Under the pieces are notes generated by a model that was given only the letters and a program-made list of their open reading frames with translations, was not told the origin of the DNA and did not search any database. A program made the translations under genes and the position numbers. From positions 186,001 to 250,000 of the forward strand of contig NC_014618.1 in the NCBI RefSeq assembly GCF_000164865.1: a stretch of DNA of 64,000 bases, read 5' to 3'. The DNA is from [Enterobacter] lignolyticus SCF1. GTDB lineage: Bacteria > Pseudomonadota > Gammaproteobacteria > Enterobacterales > Enterobacteriaceae. Of the stretch, positions 1-8,648 are shown one piece after another (within the stretch, counting starts at the first letter, position 1; every line of letters starts with the position of its first letter).

Positions 1-131
1 TTCTCAAAGGCCAGATGTCGCTGGCTGAGATTGCGAAGTACGCTGAACAGCATAGCCTGGCGCCGCAGCACCACAGCGGTCATCAGGAGCTGCTGGAAAA
101 CCTGGTCAATCATTACCTGTTCGACAAGTAA
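1..131 (+). CDS. xylA: Xylose isomerase, C-terminal fragment (cut by window edge)
   Basis: An open frame enters from the left edge (first full codon at position 3) and encodes about 42 residues, ending ENLVNHYLFDK and TAA at 129-131. This is the typical C-terminus of enterobacterial D-xylose isomerase, which converts xylose to xylulose in the cytoplasm. It lies 50 bp upstream of xylB on the same strand, the usual xylAB order. The catalytic residues are outside the window, so the call rests on the tail sequence and on context. Confidence 0.9.
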   Translation, partial: LKGQMSLAEIAKYAEQHSLAPQHHSGHQELLENLVNHYLFDK

Positions 132-181
132 ATCGCCACCGCGCCGCGAAAACCGCGGCGCGACGTTAAGGAGTCGTCGCT

Positions 182-1636
182 ATGTATATCGGGATCGATC
201 TGGGCACCTCCGGGGTAAAGGTTATCCTCGTGGGCGAACAGGGCGAAGTGATTGCCTCGCAGAGCGAAAAGTTAGCCGTTTCGCGCCCGCATCCGCTGTG
301 GTCCGAGCAGGATCCCGAGCAGTGGTGGCAGGCCACGGATACCGCCATCAGGGCGCTGGCGGCGCAGCATTCGCTGCGCGAGGTCAGGGCGTTAGGCATC
401 GCCGGGCAGATGCATGGCGCCACGCTGCTGGATAAACGGCAGCGCGTCCTGCGCCCGGCGATTTTATGGAACGATGGGCGCTGCGCTGAGGAGTGCGCGC
501 TGCTGGAAGCGGCGGTGCCGCGTTCACGGGAGATAACCGGCAATCTGATGATGCCGGGCTTCACCGCGCCGAAACTGCTGTGGGTGCAGCGCCATGAGCC
601 CGAGGTGTTCCGTCAGGTCGACAAGGTGCTGCTGCCAAAAGATTATTTGCGTCTGCGTATGACCGGCGTTTTTGCCAGCGATATGTCCGATGCGGCGGGG
701 ACGCTGTGGATGGACGTGGCGAAGCGCGACTGGAGCGACGACATGCTGGCGGCATGCGGGCTTAGCCGCGATAACATGCCGGCGCTGTTTGAGGGCTGCG
801 CTATCACTGGCACCCTGCTGCCTGAGGTGGCGCAGGCCTGGCAGATGTCCGCTGTTCCAGTGGTGGCGGGCGGCGGCGACAACGCGGCGGGCGCCGTCGG
901 CGTGGGGATGTCCGATGCCGGACAGGCGATGCTGTCGCTGGGGACGTCGGGGGTCTATTTTGCCGTCAGTGAGGGTTTTCTCAGCAAGCCGGAGAGTGCG
1001 GTGCACAGCTTTTGCCACGCGCTGCCCGGACGCTGGCACCTGATGTCGGTGATGCTCAGCGCCGCCTCCTGCCTTGACTGGGCGGCGAAGCTGACCGGCC
1101 TGGGCGATGTGCCTGCGCTGCTGGCCGCCGCGCAAACGGCGGATAGCCACGCCGATCCGGTGTGGTTCCTGCCCTATCTTTCCGGCGAGCGCACGCCGCA
1201 CAACAACCCTAACGCCAAAGGCGTCTTTTTCGGCCTGACGCATCAGCACGGCCCGGCCGAGCTGGCGCTGGCGGTGCTGGAAGGCGTCGGCTTTGCGCTG
1301 GCGGATGGTATGGATGTGGTGCATGCCTGCGGCGTGAACCCCGCAAGCATTACCCTTATCGGCGGCGGCGCGCGCAGCGCCTGGTGGCGGCAAATGCTGG
1401 CGGATATAAGCGGTCTGACGCTCGACTACCGCACCGGCGGCGACGTTGGCCCGGCGCTGGGCGCTGCACGGCTGGCGCAGCTGGCCCTGCATCCAGGCAA
1501 ACCGTTTGCCGACCTGCTGACGCAGCTGCCGCTTGAGCAGTCGCACCGTCCCGACCCGGCGCGAACCGCCCACTATGCGCCGCGCCGAGAGACGTTCCGC
1601 AGATTGTACCAGCAGCTGGCGCCGCTGATGTCCTGA
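182..1636 (+). CDS. xylB: Xylulokinase
   Basis: 484 aa, the same length as E. coli XylB. It phosphorylates D-xylulose to xylulose 5-phosphate, which feeds the pentose phosphate pathway. It is a cytoplasmic FGGY-family kinase: the N-terminal phosphate-binding motif GIDLGTSGVK is at residues 4-13, GQMHG at 75-79, the catalytic Asp is D233 in GGGDNAAG, and GGGARS lies in the C-terminal ATPase half. The ATG follows AAGGAG at a good distance. It is the second gene of the xylAB operon, and a GC-rich hairpin follows its stop. Confidence 0.97.
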   Translation: MYIGIDLGTSGVKVILVGEQGEVIASQSEKLAVSRPHPLWSEQDPEQWWQATDTAIRALAAQHSLREVRALGIAGQMHGATLLDKRQRVLRPAILWNDGRCAEECALLEAAVPRSREITGNLMMPGFTAPKLLWVQRHEPEVFRQVDKVLLPKDYLRLRMTGVFASDMSDAAGTLWMDVAKRDWSDDMLAACGLSRDNMPALFEGCAITGTLLPEVAQAWQMSAVPVVAGGGDNAAGAVGVGMSDAGQAMLSLGTSGVYFAVSEGFLSKPESAVHSFCHALPGRWHLMSVMLSAASCLDWAAKLTGLGDVPALLAAAQTADSHADPVWFLPYLSGERTPHNNPNAKGVFFGLTHQHGPAELALAVLEGVGFALADGMDVVHACGVNPASITLIGGGARSAWWRQMLADISGLTLDYRTGGDVGPALGAARLAQLALHPGKPFADLLTQLPLEQSHRPDPARTAHYAPRRETFRRLYQQLAPLMS

Positions 1637-1640
1637 GGCG

Positions 1641-1676
1641 AAAAAGGCCGCAGGATGTTACTCCTGCGGCCTGTTC
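1641..1676 (+). terminator. Hairpin terminator after xylB
   Basis: A perfect 10-bp stem GGCCGCAGGA (1646-1655) / TCCTGCGGCC (1662-1671) with a 6-nt loop starts 9 bp after the xylB stop. Five A precede it; the downstream T-tract is weak (TGTTCG). It probably ends xylAB and may also stop transcription arriving from the opposite strand. Confidence 0.7.
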
Positions 1677-1720
1677 GGGCGCTTGTTGCCATTACGGCAG
1701 CGGTGACGCCCACCCGAGCA

Positions 1721-1829
1721 TTACCTTCTGCTTTCGAGCCAGCCAACGATCAGGCTGGCGATAATAGCCGCGACGGTCGGCGCGGCAATATCGTGCCAGA
1801 AAGCGATGCCAAACTGTGCAAGCGTCATG
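1721..1829 (-). pseudogene. Ldr-family type I toxin, frameshifted
   Basis: On the minus strand an ATG at 1829-1827 starts MTLAQFGIAF, and the next frame continues WHDIAAPTVAAIIASLIVGW and then LESRR, stopping at TAA 1723-1721. Joined, this is a 35-residue peptide with the length and pattern of E. coli LdrA-D (MTxAxxxxxFWHDxAAP, hydrophobic core, basic end). The two halves are out of frame: the Phe codon has TTTT where TTT is needed, a +1 shift within four A on the plus strand (1800-1803). Ldr peptides are small membrane-acting toxins controlled by an antisense Rdl RNA. As read, the toxin is inactive; a homopolymer sequencing error cannot be excluded. It sits between xylB and wecH, where E. 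coli has yiaAB. Confidence 0.75.
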
Positions 1830-1891
1830 ATAGCTGTCCAGTTGCAATGGCAACCGTTCGTGGCTATCCTGTTGTTGTCTGGACAAAGGTT

Positions 1892-1941
1892 AGCCCCCGT
1901 TATGTTGCCTGGTAAATACCAAACAGCGTTCGGGGGTTTTC
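1892..1941. other. Stem-loop in the ldr leader/antisense region
   Basis: CCCCCG (1894-1899) pairs with CGGGGG (1931-1936) around a 31-nt interior that holds TGGTAAATACCA. TTTT follows on the plus strand. On the plus strand this would end an RNA antisense to the ldr 5' leader, as an Rdl-type antitoxin would. The antisense promoter is not identified, so the role is inferred from position. Confidence 0.4.
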
Positions 1942-2093
1942 TCTATCCGACGACTGCGTCGCCAGGTATGACCCCCGCAACGCTGCGCCTCCCTCAGTAC
2001 CTGAGGTTGACGGGCATCTTACAAAGTCTGAACATCAGCCGCCAACCGCACCAGCGCGATTTACGGCAGAATGTCCGAAACCAACCTTCGCTG

Positions 2094-3089
2094 CTAACTC
2101 ACCAGCCTTCGACGATCGACGCGCTGCACCAGCACTGACAGCAGCAGGCTGGCGGTGAGCGTGGCGGCGAAAATCCACAGAATATTAAGCAGCGGCCAGC
2201 GGGGAAGCTCGATGCCGCCGGAACGCAGCGCGTTGATGATCAGCGCATGAAAGCCGTAGATACCCAGCGAATGCCGGGAGATGAGGTCAAGCCCCGGCAG
2301 CGCCCGCTGGTTGAGGGTGTTTTTCACCAGCGTCAGCAGCGTGACGGCGCAGATAAATACCATCGGGCCGCAGTAAAGATACCAGGTATCGCCGAAGTTT
2401 CCCCGCCACTGCAGCTCGTGCAGCGTACCGCGCGAAATCACCCACACCGAGACGGCAAACAGCGCTGCGCACAGCAGCGTCAGCGGCTTTTTGTCGGTAT
2501 CCATCATGCCGAGCGCCCGCCCGAGCAGGCCGTACAGCACGTAGTAGAAGGTATCGCCGTCGATATACAGATTCACCGGCAGCCATTCAACGCTCCCGAC
2601 TTTTTGCGCCACGGTGTTGGGGTTCGCCACCACCCCGAGCACGACGGTTAGCGCCAGCAGCATTTTGCCGCTCACGCTTTTTACCTGAATCAGCGGCGAG
2701 AGCAGGTAAATCACGAAAATCGCGAAGAAAAACCATAAATGGTAGAACACCGGCTTTTGCAGCAGGTTTTTCAGCGACAGCTCAATGTTGATGCGGGTGA
2801 ACAGCAGGATATACAGCAGGGCGACGGCGCTGTAAAACAGCAGGCACAGGCCGATGCGCAATAAGTGGCGCGGCTGGGCGCTGCGTTCGCCGAAGAACAG
2901 GTAGCCGGAGATCATGAAGAACAGCGGCACGCTGACGCGCGAGGCGGAGTTAAGCAGGTTGGCGATGTCCCAGTTCACCATCCCGACGCTTTGCGCATGG
3001 GTGACCGCCCAGGTGGTCGTGTGGATCATCACGACCATTAAACAGGCGATTCCGCGCAAATTCGTTATCCAGTGTATCTTTCCCTGCAT
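2094..3089 (-). CDS. wecH: Membrane acyltransferase WecH (YiaH)
   Basis: 331 aa from ATG at 3089; a TTG one codon upstream is less likely because GAGG lies 9 nt before the ATG. It is an acyltransferase-3 family integral membrane protein with about ten hydrophobic segments. It has the conserved NLRGIACLMVVMIHT start, with the catalytic-type His in VMIH, and the SVPLFFMISGY motif. It is near-identical in pattern to E. coli WecH, which O-acetylates enterobacterial common antigen. It is convergent with the upstream xyl region and divergent from ysaB. Confidence 0.93.
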   Translation of the reverse strand: MQGKIHWITNLRGIACLMVVMIHTTTWAVTHAQSVGMVNWDIANLLNSASRVSVPLFFMISGYLFFGERSAQPRHLLRIGLCLLFYSAVALLYILLFTRINIELSLKNLLQKPVFYHLWFFFAIFVIYLLSPLIQVKSVSGKMLLALTVVLGVVANPNTVAQKVGSVEWLPVNLYIDGDTFYYVLYGLLGRALGMMDTDKKPLTLLCAALFAVSVWVISRGTLHELQWRGNFGDTWYLYCGPMVFICAVTLLTLVKNTLNQRALPGLDLISRHSLGIYGFHALIINALRSGGIELPRWPLLNILWIFAATLTASLLLSVLVQRVDRRRLVS

Positions 3090-3275
3090 CAATTCCTCAA
3101 TGGTGTTGTCTTAAAGCCGGTGTGGCTGTCCGTGATTTCAGATGTGCCTTTGGAATTTTCCGAGTTTGCCTTTTTCGGCTTGTCTGCGGGCAAAGAGGTA
3201 CGCACAATGCAGCTTCGACAGCACGCAATGCTAAAGAATTACAATAACAGCCAATTAACACGGCGGTAATAAAAA

Positions 3276-3578
3276 ATGATGATGAAGTATTTCACGCCGG
3301 TGCTGCTGTTAGCGCTGCTGGCCGGATGCAGTTCTCCTCCGCCGCCGGAACAGAAAGCGCAGCGGGCAAAAGCCGATCCGCAGCGGTCGCTCAACATGGA
3401 GCAGCTGTGCAAGCAGAACGCCGCGCACCGCTATAATACCGGCGCGCAGAAAATCGACATGACCGGCTTTGAGCAGTTCCAGGGCGGCTATGAACTTCGC
3501 GGCTTTACGGCGCGCAATGAGGGCTTTGTCTGCTCTTTCGACCCCGACGGTCAATTTTTGCACCTTTCGATGCGCTAA
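3276..3578 (+). CDS. ysaB: YsaB-like lipoprotein
   Basis: 100 aa. A short signal peptide ends in the lipobox LLAGC (Cys18), predicting a lipid-anchored periplasmic protein. Then comes a Pro-rich stretch and a conserved body (SLNMEQLCKQNAAHRYN, FEQFQGGYELRG, FVCSFDPDGQFLHLSMR) that matches E. coli YsaB closely. Function is unknown. It lies just upstream of glyQ on the same strand, as in E. coli. Confidence 0.9.
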   Translation: MMMKYFTPVLLLALLAGCSSPPPPEQKAQRAKADPQRSLNMEQLCKQNAAHRYNTGAQKIDMTGFEQFQGGYELRGFTARNEGFVCSFDPDGQFLHLSMR

Positions 3579-3715
3579 AACGCCGTTTCCGGGCCGGGGA
3601 AGGCGCGGCTTTCCCCAATTTTCTTTAAACAAGCCCCTTTCATACTGTATATCTCGCAGCCAGCGGGTATACTCAATGCTTCCTTTAAATCCACACGTAT
3701 CCAGCACGAAATAAT

Positions 3716-4627
3716 ATGCAAAAGTTTGATACCAGGACCTTCCAGGGCTTGATCCTGACCTTACAGGATTACTGGGCTCGCCAGGGCTGCACCATTGTTC
3801 AACCATTGGACATGGAAGTCGGCGCGGGTACCTCTCACCCCATGACCTGCCTGCGCGCGCTGGGGCCGGAGCCGATGGCGACGGCTTATGTGCAGCCTTC
3901 CCGTCGTCCGACCGATGGTCGCTACGGCGAAAACCCGAACCGTTTACAGCACTACTATCAGTTCCAGGTGGTTATCAAACCGTCGCCGGACAACATTCAG
4001 GAGCTGTATCTCGGTTCCCTGAAAGAGCTGGGCATGGACCCGACCATCCACGACATCCGTTTCGTGGAAGATAACTGGGAGAACCCGACGCTGGGTGCCT
4101 GGGGTCTGGGCTGGGAAGTGTGGTTGAACGGGATGGAAGTGACGCAGTTCACCTACTTCCAGCAGGTCGGCGGACTGGAGTGCAAGCCGGTGACCGGCGA
4201 GATCACCTACGGTCTGGAGCGCCTGGCTATGTACATTCAGGGCGTAGACAGTGTTTACGACCTGGTCTGGAGCGACGGCCCGCTGGGTAAAACCACCTAC
4301 GGCGACGTGTTCCATCAGAACGAAGTGGAGCAGTCCACTTACAACTTCGAATACGCGGACGTTGACTTCCTGTTCACCTGCTTCGAGCAGTATGAAAAAG
4401 AAGCCCAACAGCTGCTGGCGCTGGAAACTCCGCTGCCGCTGCCTGCCTACGAGCGTATTCTTAAGGCCGCCCATAGCTTCAACCTGCTGGATGCGCGTAA
4501 AGCCATCTCCGTTACCGAACGCCAGCGCTATATTCTGCGCATTCGTACGCTGACCAAAGCAGTGGCAGAAGCTTACTACGCTTCCCGTGAAGCCCTCGGC
4601 TTCCCGATGTGCAACAGAGATAACTAA
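3716..4627 (+). CDS. glyQ: Glycyl-tRNA synthetase alpha subunit
   Basis: 303 aa, full length. It is the class II aminoacyl-tRNA synthetase subunit that activates glycine and, with GlyS, forms the alpha2beta2 enzyme that charges tRNA-Gly. The N-terminus MQKFDTRTFQGLILTLQDYW and the block GLERLAMYIQGVDSVYD are diagnostic. The start has no strong Shine-Dalgarno sequence. glyS follows after 9 bp, in the usual glyQS operon. Confidence 0.98.
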   Translation: MQKFDTRTFQGLILTLQDYWARQGCTIVQPLDMEVGAGTSHPMTCLRALGPEPMATAYVQPSRRPTDGRYGENPNRLQHYYQFQVVIKPSPDNIQELYLGSLKELGMDPTIHDIRFVEDNWENPTLGAWGLGWEVWLNGMEVTQFTYFQQVGGLECKPVTGEITYGLERLAMYIQGVDSVYDLVWSDGPLGKTTYGDVFHQNEVEQSTYNFEYADVDFLFTCFEQYEKEAQQLLALETPLPLPAYERILKAAHSFNLLDARKAISVTERQRYILRIRTLTKAVAEAYYASREALGFPMCNRDN

Positions 4628-4636
4628 GAGGCGGCC

Positions 4637-6706
4637 ATGTCTGAGAAAACTTTCCTGGTGGAAATCGGCACTGAAGAGCTGCCACCAAAAGCCCTGCGCA
4701 GCCTGGCCGAGTCCTTCGCTGCCAACGTTACTGCGGAACTCGATAGCGCCGGTCTTGCGCACGGCGGCGTTGAGTGGTTCGCCGCGCCGCGCCGTCTGGC
4801 GCTGAAAGTCGCCGCGCTGGCCGAATCCCAGCCGGATCGTGAAGTCGAGAAACGCGGCCCGGCGGTCGCCCAGGCGTTTGACGCCAGCGGCCACCCGAGC
4901 AAAGCGGCGGAAGGCTGGGCGCGCGGCTGCGGTATCACCGTAGACCAGGCCGAGCGTCTGACCACCGACAAAGGCGAATGGCTGCTGTACCGCGCCCACG
5001 TGAAGGGCGAGAGCGCGCAGGCGCTGCTGCCGAATATGGTGGCGACCGCGCTGGCGAAGCTGCCGATTCCGAAACTGATGCGCTGGGGCGCCTCTGACGT
5101 GCATTTTGTGCGTCCGGTGCATACCGTGACGATGCTGCTCGGCAGCGAGGTCATTCCGGCGACTATCCTTGGCATTGCCTCCGATCGCGTGATTCGCGGC
5201 CATCGCTTTATGGGCGAGCCGGAATTCACCATCGACCATGCCGATCAGTACCCGCAAATCCTGCTGGAGCGCGGCAAAGTGATCGCCGACTACGAGCAGC
5301 GTAAAGCCACGATCAAAGCCGATGCCGAAGCGGCGGCGCGCAAGATTGGCGGCAACGCCGACCTGAGCGAAAGCCTGCTGGAAGAGGTGACGTCGCTGGT
5401 GGAGTGGCCGGTGGTGCTGACCGCGAAGTTCGAAGAGAAATTCCTCAAGGTGCCAGCGGAAGCGCTGGTGTACACCATGAAGGGCGACCAGAAGTATTTC
5501 CCGGTCTACGACGCGGCGGGCAAGCTGCTGCCGAACTTCATTTTCGTCGCCAACATCGTGTCGAAAGATCCGCAGCAGATTATCTCCGGTAACGAGAAAG
5601 TCGTGCGCCCGCGTCTGGCGGATGCCGAGTTCTTCTTTAATACCGACCGCAAAAAGCGTCTGGAAGATCATCTGCCGCGCCTGGACACCGTGCTGTTCCA
5701 GCAGCAGCTGGGTACGCTGCGCGACAAAACCGATCGCATCGAAGCGCTTTCCGGCTGGATTGCCCGCCAGATCGGCGCGGACGTTAACCATGCGACCCGC
5801 GCGGGCCTGCTCTCCAAATGCGACCTGATGACCAACATGGTGTTCGAATTCACCGACACCCAGGGCATCATGGGCATGCATTACGCGCGTCACGATGGCG
5901 AAGCGGAAGATGTGGCCGTGGCGCTGAACGAACAGTATCAGCCGCGTTTTGCCGGCGATGAGCTGCCGTCTAACCTCGTGGCCTGCGCGGTGGCGATCGC
6001 CGACAAGATGGACACCCTGGCGGGTATCTTCGGTATCGGCCAGCATCCGAAAGGCGACAAAGACCCGTTTGCGCTGCGTCGTGCCGCGCTCGGCGTGCTG
6101 CGCATCATCGTTGAGAAGAACCTTTCTCTGGATCTGCAGAGCCTGACCGAAGAAGCGGTGCGTCTGTACGGCGAGAAGCTGACAAACGCCAGCGTCGTCG
6201 ATGACGTGATCGACTTTATGCTGGGCCGCTTCCGCGCCTGGTATCAGGACGAAGGCTACGCGGTCGACACCATTCAGGCGGTGCTGGCGCGTCGTCCGAC
6301 CCGTCCGGCGGATTTCGACGCCCGTATGAAGGCGGTGACCTACTTCCGTACGCTGGACGCAGCGTCTGCGCTGGCGGCAGCGAACAAGCGTGTTTCCAAC
6401 ATTCTGGCGAAATCGGATGAAGTGCTGAATGAGCGTGTTAACGCCGCCACGCTGAAAGATCCGGAAGAAGTGGCGCTGGCGCTCCAGATTGTTGTGCTGC
6501 GCGATAAGCTGGAGCCTTATTTTGCACAAGGGCGTTACCAGGAAGCGCTGGTTGAGCTGGCGGAGCTGCGCGAGCCGGTCGATGCCTTTTTCGAGAAGGT
6601 GATGGTGATGGTTGATGACAAAGAGCTGCGCATCAACCGCCTGTCCATGCTTGAGAAACTGCGCGAGCTCTTCCTGCAGGTGGCGGATATTTCGCTGCTG
6701 CAGTAA
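4637..6706 (+). CDS. glyS: Glycyl-tRNA synthetase beta subunit
   Basis: 689 aa, the expected length. The beta subunit provides tRNA recognition for glycyl-tRNA synthetase. The start FLVEIGTEELPPKAL is characteristic. An HD-like segment and a C-terminal anticodon-binding domain (from about residue 560) are present. The ATG is preceded by AGAGGCGGCC. An intrinsic terminator lies 15-40 bp after the stop. No frameshift is seen. Confidence 0.98.
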   Translation: MSEKTFLVEIGTEELPPKALRSLAESFAANVTAELDSAGLAHGGVEWFAAPRRLALKVAALAESQPDREVEKRGPAVAQAFDASGHPSKAAEGWARGCGITVDQAERLTTDKGEWLLYRAHVKGESAQALLPNMVATALAKLPIPKLMRWGASDVHFVRPVHTVTMLLGSEVIPATILGIASDRVIRGHRFMGEPEFTIDHADQYPQILLERGKVIADYEQRKATIKADAEAAARKIGGNADLSESLLEEVTSLVEWPVVLTAKFEEKFLKVPAEALVYTMKGDQKYFPVYDAAGKLLPNFIFVANIVSKDPQQIISGNEKVVRPRLADAEFFFNTDRKKRLEDHLPRLDTVLFQQQLGTLRDKTDRIEALSGWIARQIGADVNHATRAGLLSKCDLMTNMVFEFTDTQGIMGMHYARHDGEAEDVAVALNEQYQPRFAGDELPSNLVACAVAIADKMDTLAGIFGIGQHPKGDKDPFALRRAALGVLRIIVEKNLSLDLQSLTEEAVRLYGEKLTNASVVDDVIDFMLGRFRAWYQDEGYAVDTIQAVLARRPTRPADFDARMKAVTYFRTLDAASALAAANKRVSNILAKSDEVLNERVNAATLKDPEEVALALQIVVLRDKLEPYFAQGRYQEALVELAELREPVDAFFEKVMVMVDDKELRINRLSMLEKLRELFLQVADISLLQ

Positions 6707-6719
6707 GCCGCATCCCACT

Positions 6720-6749
6720 GAAAAACCCGCGCTCCTGCGGGTTTTTTTA
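6720..6749 (+). terminator. Rho-independent terminator of glyQS
   Basis: Stem CCCGC (6726-6730) / GCGGG (6737-6741), extended by AAAA/TTTT pairs, with loop GCTCCT and a run of seven T (6742-6748). A classic intrinsic terminator just after glyS. Confidence 0.92.
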
Positions 6750-6900
6750 TGCCTGCGCAGCGGGAAATCCGGCGTGCCGTCACCGTTGACGTTTGATCAA
6801 CGGTCGTCTGCTGACGAAATTTTCATCTTGTCACTGGCGATGAGTGCCGTTATCCTGTGCCCCGACGACCTCCTCGTCATTTCTGGAGCACACGCTGAAA

Positions 6901-6938
6901 ATGAACAAACACGACTGATGAATTTCGAGCCTTGCTAA
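6901..6938 (+). other. Two overlapping mini-ORFs upstream of the ABC-F gene
   Basis: ATG at 6901 encodes MNKHD and ends at TGA 6916-6918. A second ATG (6918-6920) overlaps that stop and encodes MNFEPC, ending TAA at 6938. They lie 48-85 bp before the ABC-F start. Antibiotic-responsive ABC-F genes are often controlled by short leader peptides, so these could be attenuating uORFs. Chance occurrence is also possible because they are tiny and the upstream GGAG is distant (14 nt). Confidence 0.3.
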
Positions 6939-6986
6939 ACGCGAACGCGTCGGCAGGGGCTGTGTTGATTTCATTCAGGAGTGCTT

Positions 6987-8606
6987 ATGGCTCATTGTGC
7001 GCAATCCCCTTCTTTTATCCTGCATCAGGTCACCTGTCAGTTTGCGACGGGCGATACCCTTTTTGGTCCGCTGAGTTTATCGCTGGAGCCGTCGCTGTGC
7101 GGTCTCGTCGGGCGAAACGGCAGCGGGAAAACGCGGTTATTGCATCTGCTGGCGGGGCGTGACGCGCCCGCCGCCGGACATATTGAATATTTCACCTCAC
7201 GGGTGCTGGTCGCTCAGCAGCACGATGCGGCGGCGAAGACGACCCTGGCCGAATGGCTCGGCTATGGCGAGATTTTTGCCGCCCGCCTGCGCATCGACAG
7301 CGGCGATTTCCGGCCCGACGATCTCGAACGGCTGGAGGAATTCTGGGATCTACCGGAACGGCTGAACGAGGCTTTTGTCGGGGCCGGTCTGCCGGCCTTT
7401 GAGCCGACGCTTGCCGCCGCCTCGCTCAGCGGCGGCGAGCGGGTGAAAGCACTGCTGTGCGCCGCCTTCACCACCAGCGGCGGATTTTTATTGCTCGATG
7501 AGCCGACCAACCATCTTGACCGCCAGGGGCGAACGTGGCTGTACGACATGCTCTCCCGTTGGCGGGGCGGCGCGCTGGTCGCCACCCACGACCGCGAGCT
7601 GCTGGCGCTCATGCCGCGTATTCTGGAGCTCTCCCCCGCCGGGCTGCGCAGCTACGGCGGCAATTATGATGACTACCAGCGTCAGCGGGACTCCGAACAG
7701 CAGGCGGCCCGCGCGGCGCTGGAGCATGCGGCAACGGAGCGCAAACGCGCCCGCGCGCGGATGCAAAAAGAGCATGACGCCAGCCAGCGGCGCTCGGCAA
7801 AGACCCTGCGCACGGTAGATACGCTTAATATCGCCTCGTTTGAGCGGGTGAAGTACAAAACGGCGGCCAAAGAGCGTATTGGCGCATGGGGCAAACAGCA
7901 CCGGGAACAACACGATGCGCTTAGCGCCGCGGTCAATAAGGCGCGGGAGCGCGTTGAGGAAGACAATCCGGTGATTTTTACGCTACCCGGCAGCCATGTC
8001 GCGGAGGGAAAACAGACGCTGGTGCTGGAACAACTGGTGCTGCCGCATGTGAATCTTGCTCCGTTTGACTGGCGGATGACGGGACCGATGCGCGTGGCGC
8101 TGCGCGGGCCGAACGGCTGCGGAAAATCGACGCTGCTGAAGGTGATTCTCGGCGAAGAGGCGGCGGTATCTGGCTCCTGCGCGGTACCGGTAAACACCGC
8201 CTGCCTCGACCAGCATCTGTCGCAGCTGGATCTGTCGCTGTCCGTGATGGCGCACCTCAGCCTCGGCGACACGCCGCTGGAGGAGGGCGTTGCGCGCAGC
8301 CGTCTGGCGCAGCTGCAGCTGGGGGCGGATAAAGTGAGGCTGCCGCTGGCGGCGCTGAGCGGCGGGGAGCGTCTGAAGGCGGCGCTGGCCTGCGTGCTCT
8401 GGCGGCGCGAGGCCGTACAGCTGCTGCTGCTCGATGAGCCGACCAACCATCTGGATCTCGCCTCGACGCAGGCCATTGAGGCGGCGCTGGCGGAATTTCC
8501 CGGCGCGATGCTGGTGGTGTCGCATGATGAGGCGTTTTTACGCGGGCTGAAGCTGACGCATGAGCTGGTGTGGCATGAGGCGGGCTGGCGCTGTGCGGCG
8601 TTATAA
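6987..8606 (+). CDS. ABC-F family ATPase (soluble, two ATPase domains)
   Basis: 539 aa from ATG 6987, with AGGAG just upstream; a GTG two codons earlier is less likely. Two nucleotide-binding domains lie in one chain without membrane segments. NBD1 has GRNGSGKT, LSGGE and LLLDEPTNHLD. A charged linker of about 80 residues follows. NBD2 has GPNGCGKS, LSGGERLK and LLLLDEPTNHLD. This is the ABC-F architecture; members act on the ribosome E site as translation factors or antibiotic-protection proteins. The specific subfamily is not recognised; it is not clearly Uup, EttA, YheS or YbiT. It stands alone between glyS and yiaG, where E. coli carries cspA and hokA. Two mini-ORFs precede it. Confidence 0.85.
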   Translation: MAHCAQSPSFILHQVTCQFATGDTLFGPLSLSLEPSLCGLVGRNGSGKTRLLHLLAGRDAPAAGHIEYFTSRVLVAQQHDAAAKTTLAEWLGYGEIFAARLRIDSGDFRPDDLERLEEFWDLPERLNEAFVGAGLPAFEPTLAAASLSGGERVKALLCAAFTTSGGFLLLDEPTNHLDRQGRTWLYDMLSRWRGGALVATHDRELLALMPRILELSPAGLRSYGGNYDDYQRQRDSEQQAARAALEHAATERKRARARMQKEHDASQRRSAKTLRTVDTLNIASFERVKYKTAAKERIGAWGKQHREQHDALSAAVNKARERVEEDNPVIFTLPGSHVAEGKQTLVLEQLVLPHVNLAPFDWRMTGPMRVALRGPNGCGKSTLLKVILGEEAAVSGSCAVPVNTACLDQHLSQLDLSLSVMAHLSLGDTPLEEGVARSRLAQLQLGADKVRLPLAALSGGERLKAALACVLWRREAVQLLLLDEPTNHLDLASTQAIEAALAEFPGAMLVVSHDEAFLRGLKLTHELVWHEAGWRCAAL

Positions 8607-8636
8607 AACCAAAACCCCCCGCGAAGGCGGGGGGTA
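8607..8636. terminator. Bidirectional terminator between the ABC-F gene and yiaG
   Basis: Perfect 8-bp stem CCCCCCGC (8615-8622) / GCGGGGGG (8627-8634) with a GAAG tetraloop. On the minus strand it is followed by TTTTGGTTTT, so it mainly ends yiaG; on the plus strand it ends the ABC-F gene. The two genes converge here. Confidence 0.85.
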
Positions 8637-8648
8637 AACAAAATACAC

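Noticed and set aside
1692..1886. 64-residue minus-strand frame over the ldr locus
   Set aside because: It is the shifted frame of the broken Ldr toxin plus random upstream codons; the Ldr-like peptide is split between two frames.
3645..3673. TATACT box upstream of glyQ as a promoter
   Set aside because: A good -10 is visible at 3668-3673 but I find no acceptable -35 at 16-18 bp, so I did not call it.
3944..6718. 924-codon open frame on the minus strand over glyQS
   Set aside because: It is a shadow of two well-conserved plus-strand genes; composition is high in Arg/His/Gln and it matches no family. Similar frames over bisC (16544-18328) and bcsA (34951-37449) were rejected for the same reason.
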